Assembly (NCBI GenBank): GCA_023450745.1
Contig: JAEXGR010000071.1
Location: 1 to 17,173, forward strand
Source: Synergistota bacterium
Lineage (GTDB): Bacteria > Synergistota > Synergistia > Synergistales > Synergistaceae
DNA: 17,173 bases
Direction: 5' to 3'
Shown: positions 6,131 through 13,792 of the stretch, one piece after another
Numbering within the stretch: the first letter of the stretch is position 1
Layout: each line of letters opens with the position of its first letter
Notes under the pieces: model-generated
The model's input: the letters and a program-made list of their open reading frames with translations, nothing else
Told to the model about the DNA's origin: nothing
Database searches by the model: none
Translations under genes and position numbers: made by a program

Positions 6131-7045
6131 ATGAAGAAGCTGTTCGGAATAAAATCAAACGGCCTGCGGCTTAGTAAAGCGCGGACTCCTTTTGAGCAGG
6201 CGGTTAACCAATTTATGAAAAACAGAATGGCCGTGGCCGGTCTGGCGATTATAGTTCTGTTGTTCATGATCGCCTTTTCCACGATTATCATAGATTTTGT
6301 AACGAATGACGCGATATATGACAATTATGTCATCAATCAAAACCTTGCCTTGCGTTTAGCGGCCCCGAGCGGCAGCCATATTTTTGGCTGTGATGAATTC
6401 GGAAGAGACCTGTTCCTGCGTATCCTGTGGGGGACGAAATACTCTTTGTTTATCGGCATTGGCGCCATTCTGCTGGCGATGTGTGTGGGAATGCCCATTG
6501 GGATGATCGCGGGTTACTATGGCGGCCGGATCGACAACGTCGTCATGAGACTGATGGATGTGATTTTGGCGGTTCCTTCAATGCTGCTCGCGATGGCGAT
6601 AGTCGCGGCTCTCGGGACGAGTACGGTGAACCTGCTGGTAGCCATGTCGGTGGCGAATATTGCGAGGTTTTCACGTATTGCCAGAGCATCCGTCATGACG
6701 ATAAAAGATAACGAGTACATAGAGGCGGCGCGGGCGATCGGCGCGAATGACAGAGAGATACTGGTAAAATATATCTTCCCGAACGCCTTTTCTCCCAACC
6801 TTGTTCAGCTTACTTTGGGAATTGGAAACTCGATTCTGCTTGTGGCGGGGCTCTCCTATCTGGGGCTGGGCGTCCAGCCGCCAAATCCGGAATGGGGCGC
6901 GATACTTACGACGGCTAAAACATATATGCGCGACGCTTGGCATATTTCAGTCTTTCCCGGCATGTTTCTCGTTATCTCCGTCATCGCCTTCAACCTGCTG
7001 GGCGATGGCCTTAGAGACGCAATGGACCCAAAGCTGAAGAAATGA
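6131..7045 (+). CDS. dppC: Peptide ABC transporter permease, DppC/OppC type
   Basis: This is the 304-residue partner permease. An N-terminal cytoplasmic part (FEQAVNQFMKNRMAVAGLAI) leads into the first helix at about 36-56. The periplasmic FGCDEFGRDLFLRILWGTKYSL (85-106) is the DppC/OppC hallmark. Further helices lie near 108-130, 146-161, 167-179, 224-244 and 265-290. The EAA loop is at about 196-220 (YIEAARAIGANDREILVKY). The reading frame stays open upstream to 6068, inside the dppB-like gene. The ATG at 6131 is preferred because it gives the usual family N-terminus, has AGGGGC upstream and leaves a 4-nt gap after the previous stop. It works as a heterodimer with the DppB-like subunit. Confidence 0.93.
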   Translation: MKKLFGIKSNGLRLSKARTPFEQAVNQFMKNRMAVAGLAIIVLLFMIAFSTIIIDFVTNDAIYDNYVINQNLALRLAAPSGSHIFGCDEFGRDLFLRILWGTKYSLFIGIGAILLAMCVGMPIGMIAGYYGGRIDNVVMRLMDVILAVPSMLLAMAIVAALGTSTVNLLVAMSVANIARFSRIARASVMTIKDNEYIEAARAIGANDREILVKYIFPNAFSPNLVQLTLGIGNSILLVAGLSYLGLGVQPPNPEWGAILTTAKTYMRDAWHISVFPGMFLVISVIAFNLLGDGLRDAMDPKLKK

Positions 7046-7067
7046 AATAAGGAAAAGGAATAATAAA

Positions 7068-8042
7068 ATGAGCGGTATCCTTGAAATCAAAGAATTGAGC
7101 GTAACGTATCACACCGAAGACGGGCTCGTCTATGCCCTCAACGATATAAATCTGGAGCTTGGCGAGGGGGAGACCCTTGGTCTGGTCGGCGAAACCGGCG
7201 CGGGTAAAACGACGCTGGCCAAAAGCGTAATGCGCCTGCTTCCAACGCCTCCCGCGAAAATTGAACACGGCGAAATTCTATATTTAGGACAAGACCTTAC
7301 CAAAATAAGCGAGGAGGATATCCGCGCGGTCAGAGGCAACAAAATCTCCATGATTTTTCAAGATCCCATGTCGGCGCTCAATCCGGTCCTTACCGTAGGG
7401 AAGCAAATTCAGGAGGTAATTTTGGCTCACCAGAGGGTCTCCGAAAATGAGGCGTGGGAAAAGTCTCTCGAAATGTTGGAGACGGTAGGAATCACAAAAA
7501 ACAGGGCTTACGATTATCCGCACCAGTTCTCCGGAGGGATGAAGCAAAGGGTCGTGGTCGCCATAGCGCTTGCCTGCAACCCTAAAATTCTGCTGGCGGA
7601 TGAGCCGACCACGGCGCTTGACGTTACTATCCAAGCTCAGGTTATCGCGTTGATGAAGGGATTAAAGGAAAAATTTAATACGGCGACTGTTCTCATCACG
7701 CATGATTTGGGGATCGTCGCGCAGATGTGCGAGAAGGTCGCGATTATTTATGCGGGGGAAATTGTCGAATCGGGAGATGTACACGATATTTTTAAAAGGA
7801 CCTCTCATCCATATACAAAGGGTCTGTTGGAGGCGATTCCCAGCATACACACGGACACTAAACGTTTAAAACCGATAAACGGCCTGATGCCGGACCCCAT
7901 GATTAAGCACGAGGGCTGCGCATTTGCGGAAAGGTGTAAATACTGTGACGATATCTGTATGCATACGCACCCGGCGATCCAATCCGTTGGCGGCGGTCAT
8001 AAGGTCCGCTGCCTGAAACCGCTTTGTAAGGCGTTATCCTAA
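7068..8042 (+). CDS. dppD: Peptide ABC transporter ATPase, DppD/OppD type
   Basis: This is a 324-residue cytosolic ATPase that drives import. Walker A GETGAGKTT is at 41-49, the Q-loop at Gln98 (IFQDPMSALNP), the signature FSGGMKQR at 154-161, Walker B ILLADEP at 174-180, and the H-loop at His212. The C-terminal oligopeptide-transporter extension is present and cysteine-rich (Cys284, 290, 293, 297, 315, 320). In this position DppD-type ATPases conserve cysteines that hold an iron-sulfur cluster in at least one structurally studied homologue, so a cluster is plausible here. The ATG at 7068 is preceded by AAGGAA. The gene is 22 nt after the DppC-like gene and 17 nt before the DppF-like gene, and it should pair with the DppF-like protein as a heterodimer. 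Confidence 0.94.
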   Translation: MSGILEIKELSVTYHTEDGLVYALNDINLELGEGETLGLVGETGAGKTTLAKSVMRLLPTPPAKIEHGEILYLGQDLTKISEEDIRAVRGNKISMIFQDPMSALNPVLTVGKQIQEVILAHQRVSENEAWEKSLEMLETVGITKNRAYDYPHQFSGGMKQRVVVAIALACNPKILLADEPTTALDVTIQAQVIALMKGLKEKFNTATVLITHDLGIVAQMCEKVAIIYAGEIVESGDVHDIFKRTSHPYTKGLLEAIPSIHTDTKRLKPINGLMPDPMIKHEGCAFAERCKYCDDICMHTHPAIQSVGGGHKVRCLKPLCKALS

Positions 8043-8059
8043 GACAGGAGGCCGTTTAA

Positions 8060-9022
8060 ATGCCCGGCAAGGATACTCTTTTGAAAATCGTCAGCCTGAC
8101 AAAATATTTTGAGACCCCATACGGTTTGCTGCACGCCGTCGATAATTTGACTTTTGACATAAAGGCGGGAGAAACCCTCGGCGTGGTAGGGGAGTCCGGA
8201 TGTGGAAAGTCCACTCTGGGACGCTGTATATTGCAGTTGATAAAGCCGACCGCGGGCGAAATCTACTTTGAAGGAGAAGAAATTCTTAGATGCGGCAAGC
8301 AGGAGCTGAAAAAGCTGCGTACAAAGATGCAGATCATCTTTCAGGACCCATATTCCTCGTTGAATCCAAGGATGACCGTCGCCCAGTCGATAGAGGCGCC
8401 TCTTTTACTTCAAGGGCTTTATCATAAGCGCGACAGGGCCGCCATCGATGCCAGAGTTTGTGAACTGATGGATCTGGTCGGATTAGCTAAACGTTTTGTG
8501 AATTCCTATCCGCATGAACTTGACGGCGGCAGAAGGCAAAGGATCGGGATTGCCAGAGCGCTGTCTCTTAATCCCAAATTCATCGTATGCGACGAACCGG
8601 TCTCGGCTTTGGACGTTTCGATCCAGGCTCAGATATTAAATTTGATGCAGGATCTTCAGGCGGAACTCGGATTAACTTACATGTTCATCACCCACGACCT
8701 TTCTGTCGTGAAACATATTTCGGACAATATCGTCGTGATGTATCTTGGCCAATTCGTGGAAAGAGGGACCGCGGAGGCCTTGTTTAAAAATCCCCGGCAT
8801 CCGTATACCAAAGCGCTGCTTTCGGCGATTCCCATTCCAGACCCTGATTTCCGCAGGGACATGACGGTCCTCAAAGGAGAGCTGAGCTCCCCGATCAACG
8901 TCGGCGCCGGCTGCCGGTTTGCCAAACGCTGCCCTGACGCGACAAGCGAGTGCGGTTGCAAAGAACTCGCTGAAACGGAAGTGGAGCCGGGGCATTTTGT
9001 ATTGTGCAATAAATATTTGTAA
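8060..9022 (+). CDS. dppF: Peptide ABC transporter ATPase, DppF/OppF type
   Basis: This is the second, 320-residue ATPase of the importer. Walker A GESGCGKST is at 44-52, the Q-loop at Gln95 (IFQDPYSSLNPRMTV), Walker B FIVCDEP at 174-180, and the H-loop at His212. The ABC signature reads LDGGRRQR (154-161) where LSGGQRQR is usual, so the signature Ser is Asp. This makes one of the two composite ATP sites non-canonical. The rest of the catalytic set is intact, so it is unlikely to be a dead gene. The C-terminal extension has Cys285, 291, 298, 300 and 316. The ATG at 8060 follows GGAGG with a suitable gap. It pairs with the DppD-like ATPase under the two permeases. Confidence 0.94.
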   Translation: MPGKDTLLKIVSLTKYFETPYGLLHAVDNLTFDIKAGETLGVVGESGCGKSTLGRCILQLIKPTAGEIYFEGEEILRCGKQELKKLRTKMQIIFQDPYSSLNPRMTVAQSIEAPLLLQGLYHKRDRAAIDARVCELMDLVGLAKRFVNSYPHELDGGRRQRIGIARALSLNPKFIVCDEPVSALDVSIQAQILNLMQDLQAELGLTYMFITHDLSVVKHISDNIVVMYLGQFVERGTAEALFKNPRHPYTKALLSAIPIPDPDFRRDMTVLKGELSSPINVGAGCRFAKRCPDATSECGCKELAETEVEPGHFVLCNKYL

Positions 9023-9061
9023 GTAATTATATTCCAACTTATAACAAAGAGAGGTAGAACC

Positions 9062-10597
9062 ATGAAGAAGACAGGAATAATAGCGGCTGTGGCGGTTGTA
9101 ATCGGCGTAATTTACTTTTTTACGCTTTCAAATGGCAAAAGCGATGACGGCGGCGTCGCCGGAGGCGCCCTGAAGGACGAAATCGTCTATTGCCAAGGCA
9201 ATGATATTACGACGATGGATATCAATCAGGGTATTCAAGAGCGCGCGTGTGCGTTGACCAACAATATGTTTGATTCGCTTCTGGCGTTTGACGAGGAGAT
9301 GAAGGTGGTCCCCTCTCTCGCCACGGAATATAAATGGACGGGCGAAAAAACGTTGGAGCTTAAGCTTAGACCCGATGTTAAATTTCATGATGGTTCTACG
9401 ATGACGCCTGAAGACGTTGCCTTTACTATGGACAGAATAAATGAAAAGGGCGCGCTTTTCGGCGATGTTTATCAGGGAACGGAGATTGTGGATGGCGGCA
9501 CGGTCAGAATCAACCTGAAATCTCCCAACCCGGCGTTTGTAAACTTACTGGCGGTCCCCTATGCCGGCATTGTTCCCAAAAAGGCTGTCGAAGCCAACCC
9601 CGACGGGTTTGGCAAGAACCCTGTGGGGACGGGCCCATATAAATTAAAAGAGGCCAAAGATGGCGATTATTACACACTTGAAAGATTTGATGATTGTTGG
9701 AGCGGGAAGGCGAAGACAAAGCTGCTGACTCTGAAGATAGTGCCGGAAACCGCGCAGCGCTCGATATTGCTCGAAACAGGCGACGTTGACGCCGCTTACG
9801 AAATTGCTCCAAGCAACATCAAACGTATCCAGGATGATAAAAATCTCAAGGTGCTGACCTGCAACACCATGAAAGTCATCATGCTCAATATGAATTGTGA
9901 ATCGAAGGGCCCCGTCGGCAATGTAAAAGTGCGCAAGGCCATTGCCACGGCTATCGATAAGAACGTTATCGTCGATCAGCTGCTCCATGGATACGGAAGA
10001 GCCGCAAATTCGATCATTCCCCTTGAGGCGAAAGAGTATGAGGAGCAGCCTGTCGGCGCCTACGACCCAGAGCAGGCTAAAAAATTACTGGCCGAGGCCG
10101 GTTATGCCGACGGGTGCAAAATCAGAATGATTACCGATGGCGCGCAGACCAATACAGAGGCGGCGCAGGTAATACAAAGCCAGCTTGCCAAAGTGGGCAT
10201 TCAGGTTGAATTGATAGTTCAGGACCCCAATACTACGACCTCAATGTTGAAGGCCCATCAGGATTTCGATATTATCATGGACTTCTTCAACCTCGTTGCC
10301 GGCCACGCCGACATGGTATATAAGCGCGTGCTTTATTCAACCTCAAGCAGCAACTGGTGCTATTACAACAACCCCGCGTATGACAAGGCGTATGATGAAT
10401 ATACCGTAACGCCCGAGGGAGCGAAGAGGGACGAGCTTCGTAAAAAGGTCAACGACTTTTTCGTAACGGATGTGCCTGTGATACCTCTTTGGGGAGAAAA
10501 GAAAGTAATCGGCGCGCAGGAATCTATGAACGGGTTGAAATTAAGCCCTATAGGCTCGCATGAATATCAGAATGCGACGGTAGCTTCGAGAAAATAG
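9062..10597 (+). CDS. dppA: Peptide ABC transporter substrate-binding protein, family 5
   Basis: This is a 511-residue SBP_bac_5 (DppA/OppA class) receptor that captures substrate outside the inner membrane and delivers it to the permeases. Residues about 5-22 form a single hydrophobic segment (IIAAVAVVIGVIYFFTL), followed by a Gly/Asp/Ser-rich linker. No lipobox cysteine follows, so it is not a normal lipoprotein. It is either an uncleaved N-terminal anchor or a cleaved export signal. The family signature LRPDVKFHDGSTMTPEDVAF is at about 102-121, and the body runs to residue 511 without interruption. The ATG at 9062 follows GAGAGG. It lies 39 nt after the DppF-like gene, unusually downstream of the ATPases. 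The gene symbol marks the role, not a proven dipeptide specificity. Confidence 0.92.
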   Translation: MKKTGIIAAVAVVIGVIYFFTLSNGKSDDGGVAGGALKDEIVYCQGNDITTMDINQGIQERACALTNNMFDSLLAFDEEMKVVPSLATEYKWTGEKTLELKLRPDVKFHDGSTMTPEDVAFTMDRINEKGALFGDVYQGTEIVDGGTVRINLKSPNPAFVNLLAVPYAGIVPKKAVEANPDGFGKNPVGTGPYKLKEAKDGDYYTLERFDDCWSGKAKTKLLTLKIVPETAQRSILLETGDVDAAYEIAPSNIKRIQDDKNLKVLTCNTMKVIMLNMNCESKGPVGNVKVRKAIATAIDKNVIVDQLLHGYGRAANSIIPLEAKEYEEQPVGAYDPEQAKKLLAEAGYADGCKIRMITDGAQTNTEAAQVIQSQLAKVGIQVELIVQDPNTTTSMLKAHQDFDIIMDFFNLVAGHADMVYKRVLYSTSSSNWCYYNNPAYDKAYDEYTVTPEGAKRDELRKKVNDFFVTDVPVIPLWGEKKVIGAQESMNGLKLSPIGSHEYQNATVASRK

Positions 10598-10626
10598 CGG
10601 CAGGATAACGGCGTCAAATGAAGTAT

Positions 10627-10677
10627 GGGCTGTTGCGAAGGTCTGATCGCCATCCAACGGCCCCTTTGATTATTTTT
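10627..10677 (+). terminator. Intercistronic stem-loop between the binding protein and M20 genes
   Basis: GGGCTGTTG (10627-10635) pairs with CAACGGCCC (10655-10663) over 9 bp with one G-U. An inner GCGA/TCGC stem is also possible. A T-rich stretch (CTTTGATTATTTTT) follows. The T-run is interrupted, so this looks like a partial terminator or an mRNA-stabilising stem that would leave the binding-protein gene more strongly expressed than the M20 gene. Confidence 0.45.
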
Positions 10678-10694
10678 CATATACGGAGGACGAA

Positions 10695-11879
10695 ATGCCA
10701 GAATTAAAGACGATGATCTGTGATGCCATAGACAGGGCAAAAAACGAGTTGGTAACGCTGAGTCATGAGATTCACGACGATCCGGAGCTTTCAGGACAGG
10801 AATACAGGGCGTCCAATCGGATATGTGATTTTTTGTCTGGCAGGAATTTTGAAATAACGCGGGAATTCTGCGGCGAAAAGACCGCGTTCAAAGCCCGCCT
10901 GGCCTCTCAAAGACCCGGACCCGTCATCGCTTTTATCGCGGAATATGATGCGTTGGCCGGCCTGGGACATGGATGCGGCCATAATATCATCGCGGCAAGC
11001 GCGGTAGGAGCGGCGGTCGGGATGTCTGCCGTTATCGGCGAAATATGCGGCGAGGTATTGGTCGTCGGCTGCCCTGATGAGGAAGGCGCCGGGGGCAAAA
11101 TCCGCCTTCTTAACGCCGGCGCGTTTGAGAATGTAAATTTTGTGCTTGAAGTTCATCCCTCAAATAAAAACCTGATCAATAGAGGGCACGTCGCCTGCGC
11201 GGAAATTAAGGTGGAATACATTGGGAAAGAGGCCCATTCGTCGATACCCAGCGCCGGAATAAACGCCCTCAGCGCCCTTATAACGCTTTTTAACATGGTT
11301 GATATGCACAGACAGATATGGCCGACAAAATGGGTGCCGCGGATCAACGGGATCATCTGCGAGGGAGGAAAGGCCTCTAACGTAATTACTCCGTATGCTT
11401 CCGGAAAACTATTGGTAAGGACAAAACATGTGGAGGAATTGCGGTCGGTAATAAAAGATATTGAGAATTTGGCGGTGGCCGCGGGAGAATCGATCGGCGC
11501 CAAGCTGAAAATACATCATGAACAAATTTTTGAAGACACCATTCAAAATACCACGATAGGCTTTAAATTTGCGGAGAATATGAAGACCTTGGGGGTGGTG
11601 ATGGACTTGCCCGAACCGGACGAACGAATGGGGTCGTCCGATATCGGGAATGTCTCACATGTCGTTCCGACCGTCCATGAATACCTTAAAATCACCGATC
11701 CGGAGAACGAGACGGGAACTCATACGAAGGGGTTCGTACAGGCCGCCGCCTCGCCGCGCGGAGACGCGGCGGTGATCCTGGGGGCCAAAGGAATGGCGAT
11801 GACGGCATGCGATCTGTTTACAGAGCCGGAATTAAGAGCGGCCGCCAGACGGGAATTTACATCAAGTTTAGATAAATAG
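10695..11879 (+). CDS. M20-family metallopeptidase/amidohydrolase (PM20D2/AbgB-like)
   Basis: This is a 394-residue di-metal hydrolase of the M20 clan that removes amino acids from peptides or N-acyl/aminobenzoyl conjugates. Visible motifs: LSHEIHDDPELSGQE (22-36), GHGCGHN (91-97, Cys94 and His96), CPDEEGAGGK (126-135, Glu129/Glu130), EVHPSN (152-157, His154) and MGSSDIGNVSHVVPT near residue 311. The small lid domain lies around 170-285. The pattern is closer to amidohydrolases related to mammalian PM20D2 and bacterial AbgB than to PepT or DapE. There is no signal peptide, so it should be cytosolic. The ATG at 10695 is 5 nt after GGAGG. It is the last gene of the operon, 97 nt after the binding protein, and ends 10 nt from the convergent recQ. 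Beta-alanyl/lysyl dipeptides or N-acyl amino acids are plausible substrates. Confidence 0.9.
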   Translation: MPELKTMICDAIDRAKNELVTLSHEIHDDPELSGQEYRASNRICDFLSGRNFEITREFCGEKTAFKARLASQRPGPVIAFIAEYDALAGLGHGCGHNIIAASAVGAAVGMSAVIGEICGEVLVVGCPDEEGAGGKIRLLNAGAFENVNFVLEVHPSNKNLINRGHVACAEIKVEYIGKEAHSSIPSAGINALSALITLFNMVDMHRQIWPTKWVPRINGIICEGGKASNVITPYASGKLLVRTKHVEELRSVIKDIENLAVAAGESIGAKLKIHHEQIFEDTIQNTTIGFKFAENMKTLGVVMDLPEPDERMGSSDIGNVSHVVPTVHEYLKITDPENETGTHTKGFVQAAASPRGDAAVILGAKGMAMTACDLFTEPELRAAARREFTSSLDK

Positions 11880-11889
11880 AACTCCGGCG

Positions 11890-13719
11890 TTACCCCTGCC
11901 GCCGTTTCCAGTCGTTGACGGCGTCGATGAAGGCCTCGCCGTAGCGTTCGAGCTTGGCGGCCCCCACGCCGGGAACCTCGAGAAACTCTTCTTCATCCGC
12001 CGGCAGCATGTCGCAGATCGCGGAAAGCGTCTTGTCGGTGAAGACGACATAAGGGGGAACGCCCTCTTCCGTGGCGATGGCGCGGCGCAGCGCGCGAAGC
12101 TCTTCAAAGAGTTCGCTGCGGACGATCTCGACGCTCTTTGCCCGTTTCTTGAGGCGCTCCGCTTTCTGATTCCGCTCTTCGGTGCGGCGCATGATGAGGG
12201 GCGTCGCGCTGCGCAGAAAGGGCATCGTGCGCTCTGTGAAGGAGAGAACGGGGTAGTCGCTGTTTTCGAGGTGCAGGTAATTTTCAGAGACGAGGAAGTT
12301 GACCATCTCGTGGACGTTTTGGGCGCTGTGTTCTTTGAGCAGCCCCCAGGTGGATATCTTGTCGAAGCCGAGCCGCCGCACCTCTTCGCGCTTGGAGCCG
12401 CGCAGTACGTTCACGAGCATGGCGGAGCCGTATTTGCCGCCGCCGCTCGCCTGCGCCATGCGGTAGACGCAGGAGAGGATCTTCTGCGCCTCGAGGGTGA
12501 TGTCTACGCGCTCTATCTCGTTGGTGCAGTTGCCGCAGGCGCTGCATTTTTCCGGCACGCCGCTTTCGCCGAAGTAGCTGAGGATATAGCCGCGCAGGCA
12601 GTCGTTCGTGTGGCAGTAATCGACCATCGCCTGGAGCTTGCGGTAGGAGGAGGGCCTCGTCTCCTCGGGGCTCTGCGCGATGAAAAAACGCGCCGTCATG
12701 ATGTCCTTTGAGCCATAGAAGAGGATGCAGTCGGAGGGCAGTCCGTCGCGCCCCGCGCGCCCCGCCTCCTGATAGTAGGCGTCAAGGTTGGAGGGCATAT
12801 TATAGTGGAGGACGTAGCGCACGTTGGATTTGTCGATGCCCATGCCGAAGGCGTTTGTCGCGACCATCACGGAGGCGCGGTCGTAGATGAAGGCCTCCTG
12901 GTTTCTCCGGCGTTCTTCGTCCGAGAGTCCGGCGTGATAGCGGACGGCGTTGATCCCGTGTCCGCGCAGCCGTTCGCATATCGTCTCGACATTTTTTCTC
13001 GTCGAGGCGTAGATAATGCCGGAAACGTCGGGAAATTGCCTGATGTACTGCATCATCGCGGCGTTTTTGTCCGCCGGGTGCTCGACGTGGAAGAAGAGGT
13101 TTTCGCGGTCGAACCCCGTTGTCAGGGTAAATGGCTCCCGCAGCGCGAGCTGCGAGATGATGTCGTCGCGCACCTCGGGGGTGGCGGTCGCCGTGAAGGC
13201 GGCGACGGCCGGCCGTTTGGGCAGCGAGGCGATCACGGGGGCGATGTTGAGATATGAGGGGCGGAAGTCGTGTCCCCACTGAGAGACGCAGTGCGCTTCG
13301 TCGACGACGATGAGCCCGATCTCGATGGAGCGCAGAAACTCCGCGAAGCCCCCTCCCTCGAGCCGCTCCGGCGCGACGTACAGCAGGCGCACCTGTCCCT
13401 GACGTACCTCGCGGAAGATATCCGAGGCAGTCTCCCAGTCCAGCGAACTGTTTATCGAGGCGGCGCTGACGCCGTTCTGCACGAGCGAGTCGACCTGGTC
13501 TTTCATAAGCGATATCAAGGGGGAGATGACGACGGCGGTGCCGCCGCTTAAGATTGCGGGGATCTGGTAGCAGAGCGATTTTCCCGCGCCCGTGGGCATG
13601 ATGCCGAGCGCGTCGCGGCCCGAGGCCACGGCTTCGATGATCTCCTGCTGTCCCTTTCTGAAGGAACTGTAGCCAAATACCTTTTTTAATACTTCAAGAG
13701 CCTGCTCTGCCTGTCCCAT
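11890..13719 (-). CDS. recQ: ATP-dependent DNA helicase RecQ
   Basis: This is a 609-residue 3'-5' DNA helicase that acts in recombination and fork repair. The architecture is complete. The RecA-like core has Walker A MPTGAGKS (41-48), DEAH (140-143) with the aromatic-rich CVSQWGHDFRPSY loop, TATATP (176-181) and motif VI QEAGRAGRDG (317-326). A RecQ zinc-binding region follows with Cys374, Cys392, Cys395 and Cys398, then the winged-helix RQC domain (about 405-510). A C-terminal HRDC domain (about 535-600) carries the LPADEEEFLEVPGVGAAKLE helix-hairpin motif. The length matches bacterial RecQ. The ATG at 13719 is preceded by AAGGA. An extended -10 box lies about 27 nt upstream, so it probably has its own promoter although it is 73 nt after the co-directional TPR gene. 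Confidence 0.97.
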   Translation of the reverse strand: MGQAEQALEVLKKVFGYSSFRKGQQEIIEAVASGRDALGIMPTGAGKSLCYQIPAILSGGTAVVISPLISLMKDQVDSLVQNGVSAASINSSLDWETASDIFREVRQGQVRLLYVAPERLEGGGFAEFLRSIEIGLIVVDEAHCVSQWGHDFRPSYLNIAPVIASLPKRPAVAAFTATATPEVRDDIISQLALREPFTLTTGFDRENLFFHVEHPADKNAAMMQYIRQFPDVSGIIYASTRKNVETICERLRGHGINAVRYHAGLSDEERRRNQEAFIYDRASVMVATNAFGMGIDKSNVRYVLHYNMPSNLDAYYQEAGRAGRDGLPSDCILFYGSKDIMTARFFIAQSPEETRPSSYRKLQAMVDYCHTNDCLRGYILSYFGESGVPEKCSACGNCTNEIERVDITLEAQKILSCVYRMAQASGGGKYGSAMLVNVLRGSKREEVRRLGFDKISTWGLLKEHSAQNVHEMVNFLVSENYLHLENSDYPVLSFTERTMPFLRSATPLIMRRTEERNQKAERLKKRAKSVEIVRSELFEELRALRRAIATEEGVPPYVVFTDKTLSAICDMLPADEEEFLEVPGVGAAKLERYGEAFIDAVNDWKRRQG

Positions 13720-13746
13720 ACATCCAGTCCTTCCCTGTCGAGGAAG

Positions 13747-13755
13747 AGTATAGCA
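13747..13755 (-). promoter_or_regulatory. Extended -10 element upstream of recQ
   Basis: The minus strand reads TGCTATACT, a good extended -10 (TGn-TATACT), about 27 nt before the recQ ATG. No convincing -35 lies at the usual spacing, which is tolerated for extended -10 promoters. It lies in the gap after the TPR gene stop. Confidence 0.45.
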
Positions 13756-13792
13756 CAGTAAAAAGCCGGGAGGGCCGCTTCCGCGGGAGTTT

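Noticed and set aside
13760..13792. Rho-independent terminator after the TPR gene
   Set aside because: There is a TTTTT run on the minus strand, but the GC-rich stretch before it has two CTCCC repeats in the same sense and only a 4-bp CCGC/GCGG stem, so no proper terminator hairpin forms.
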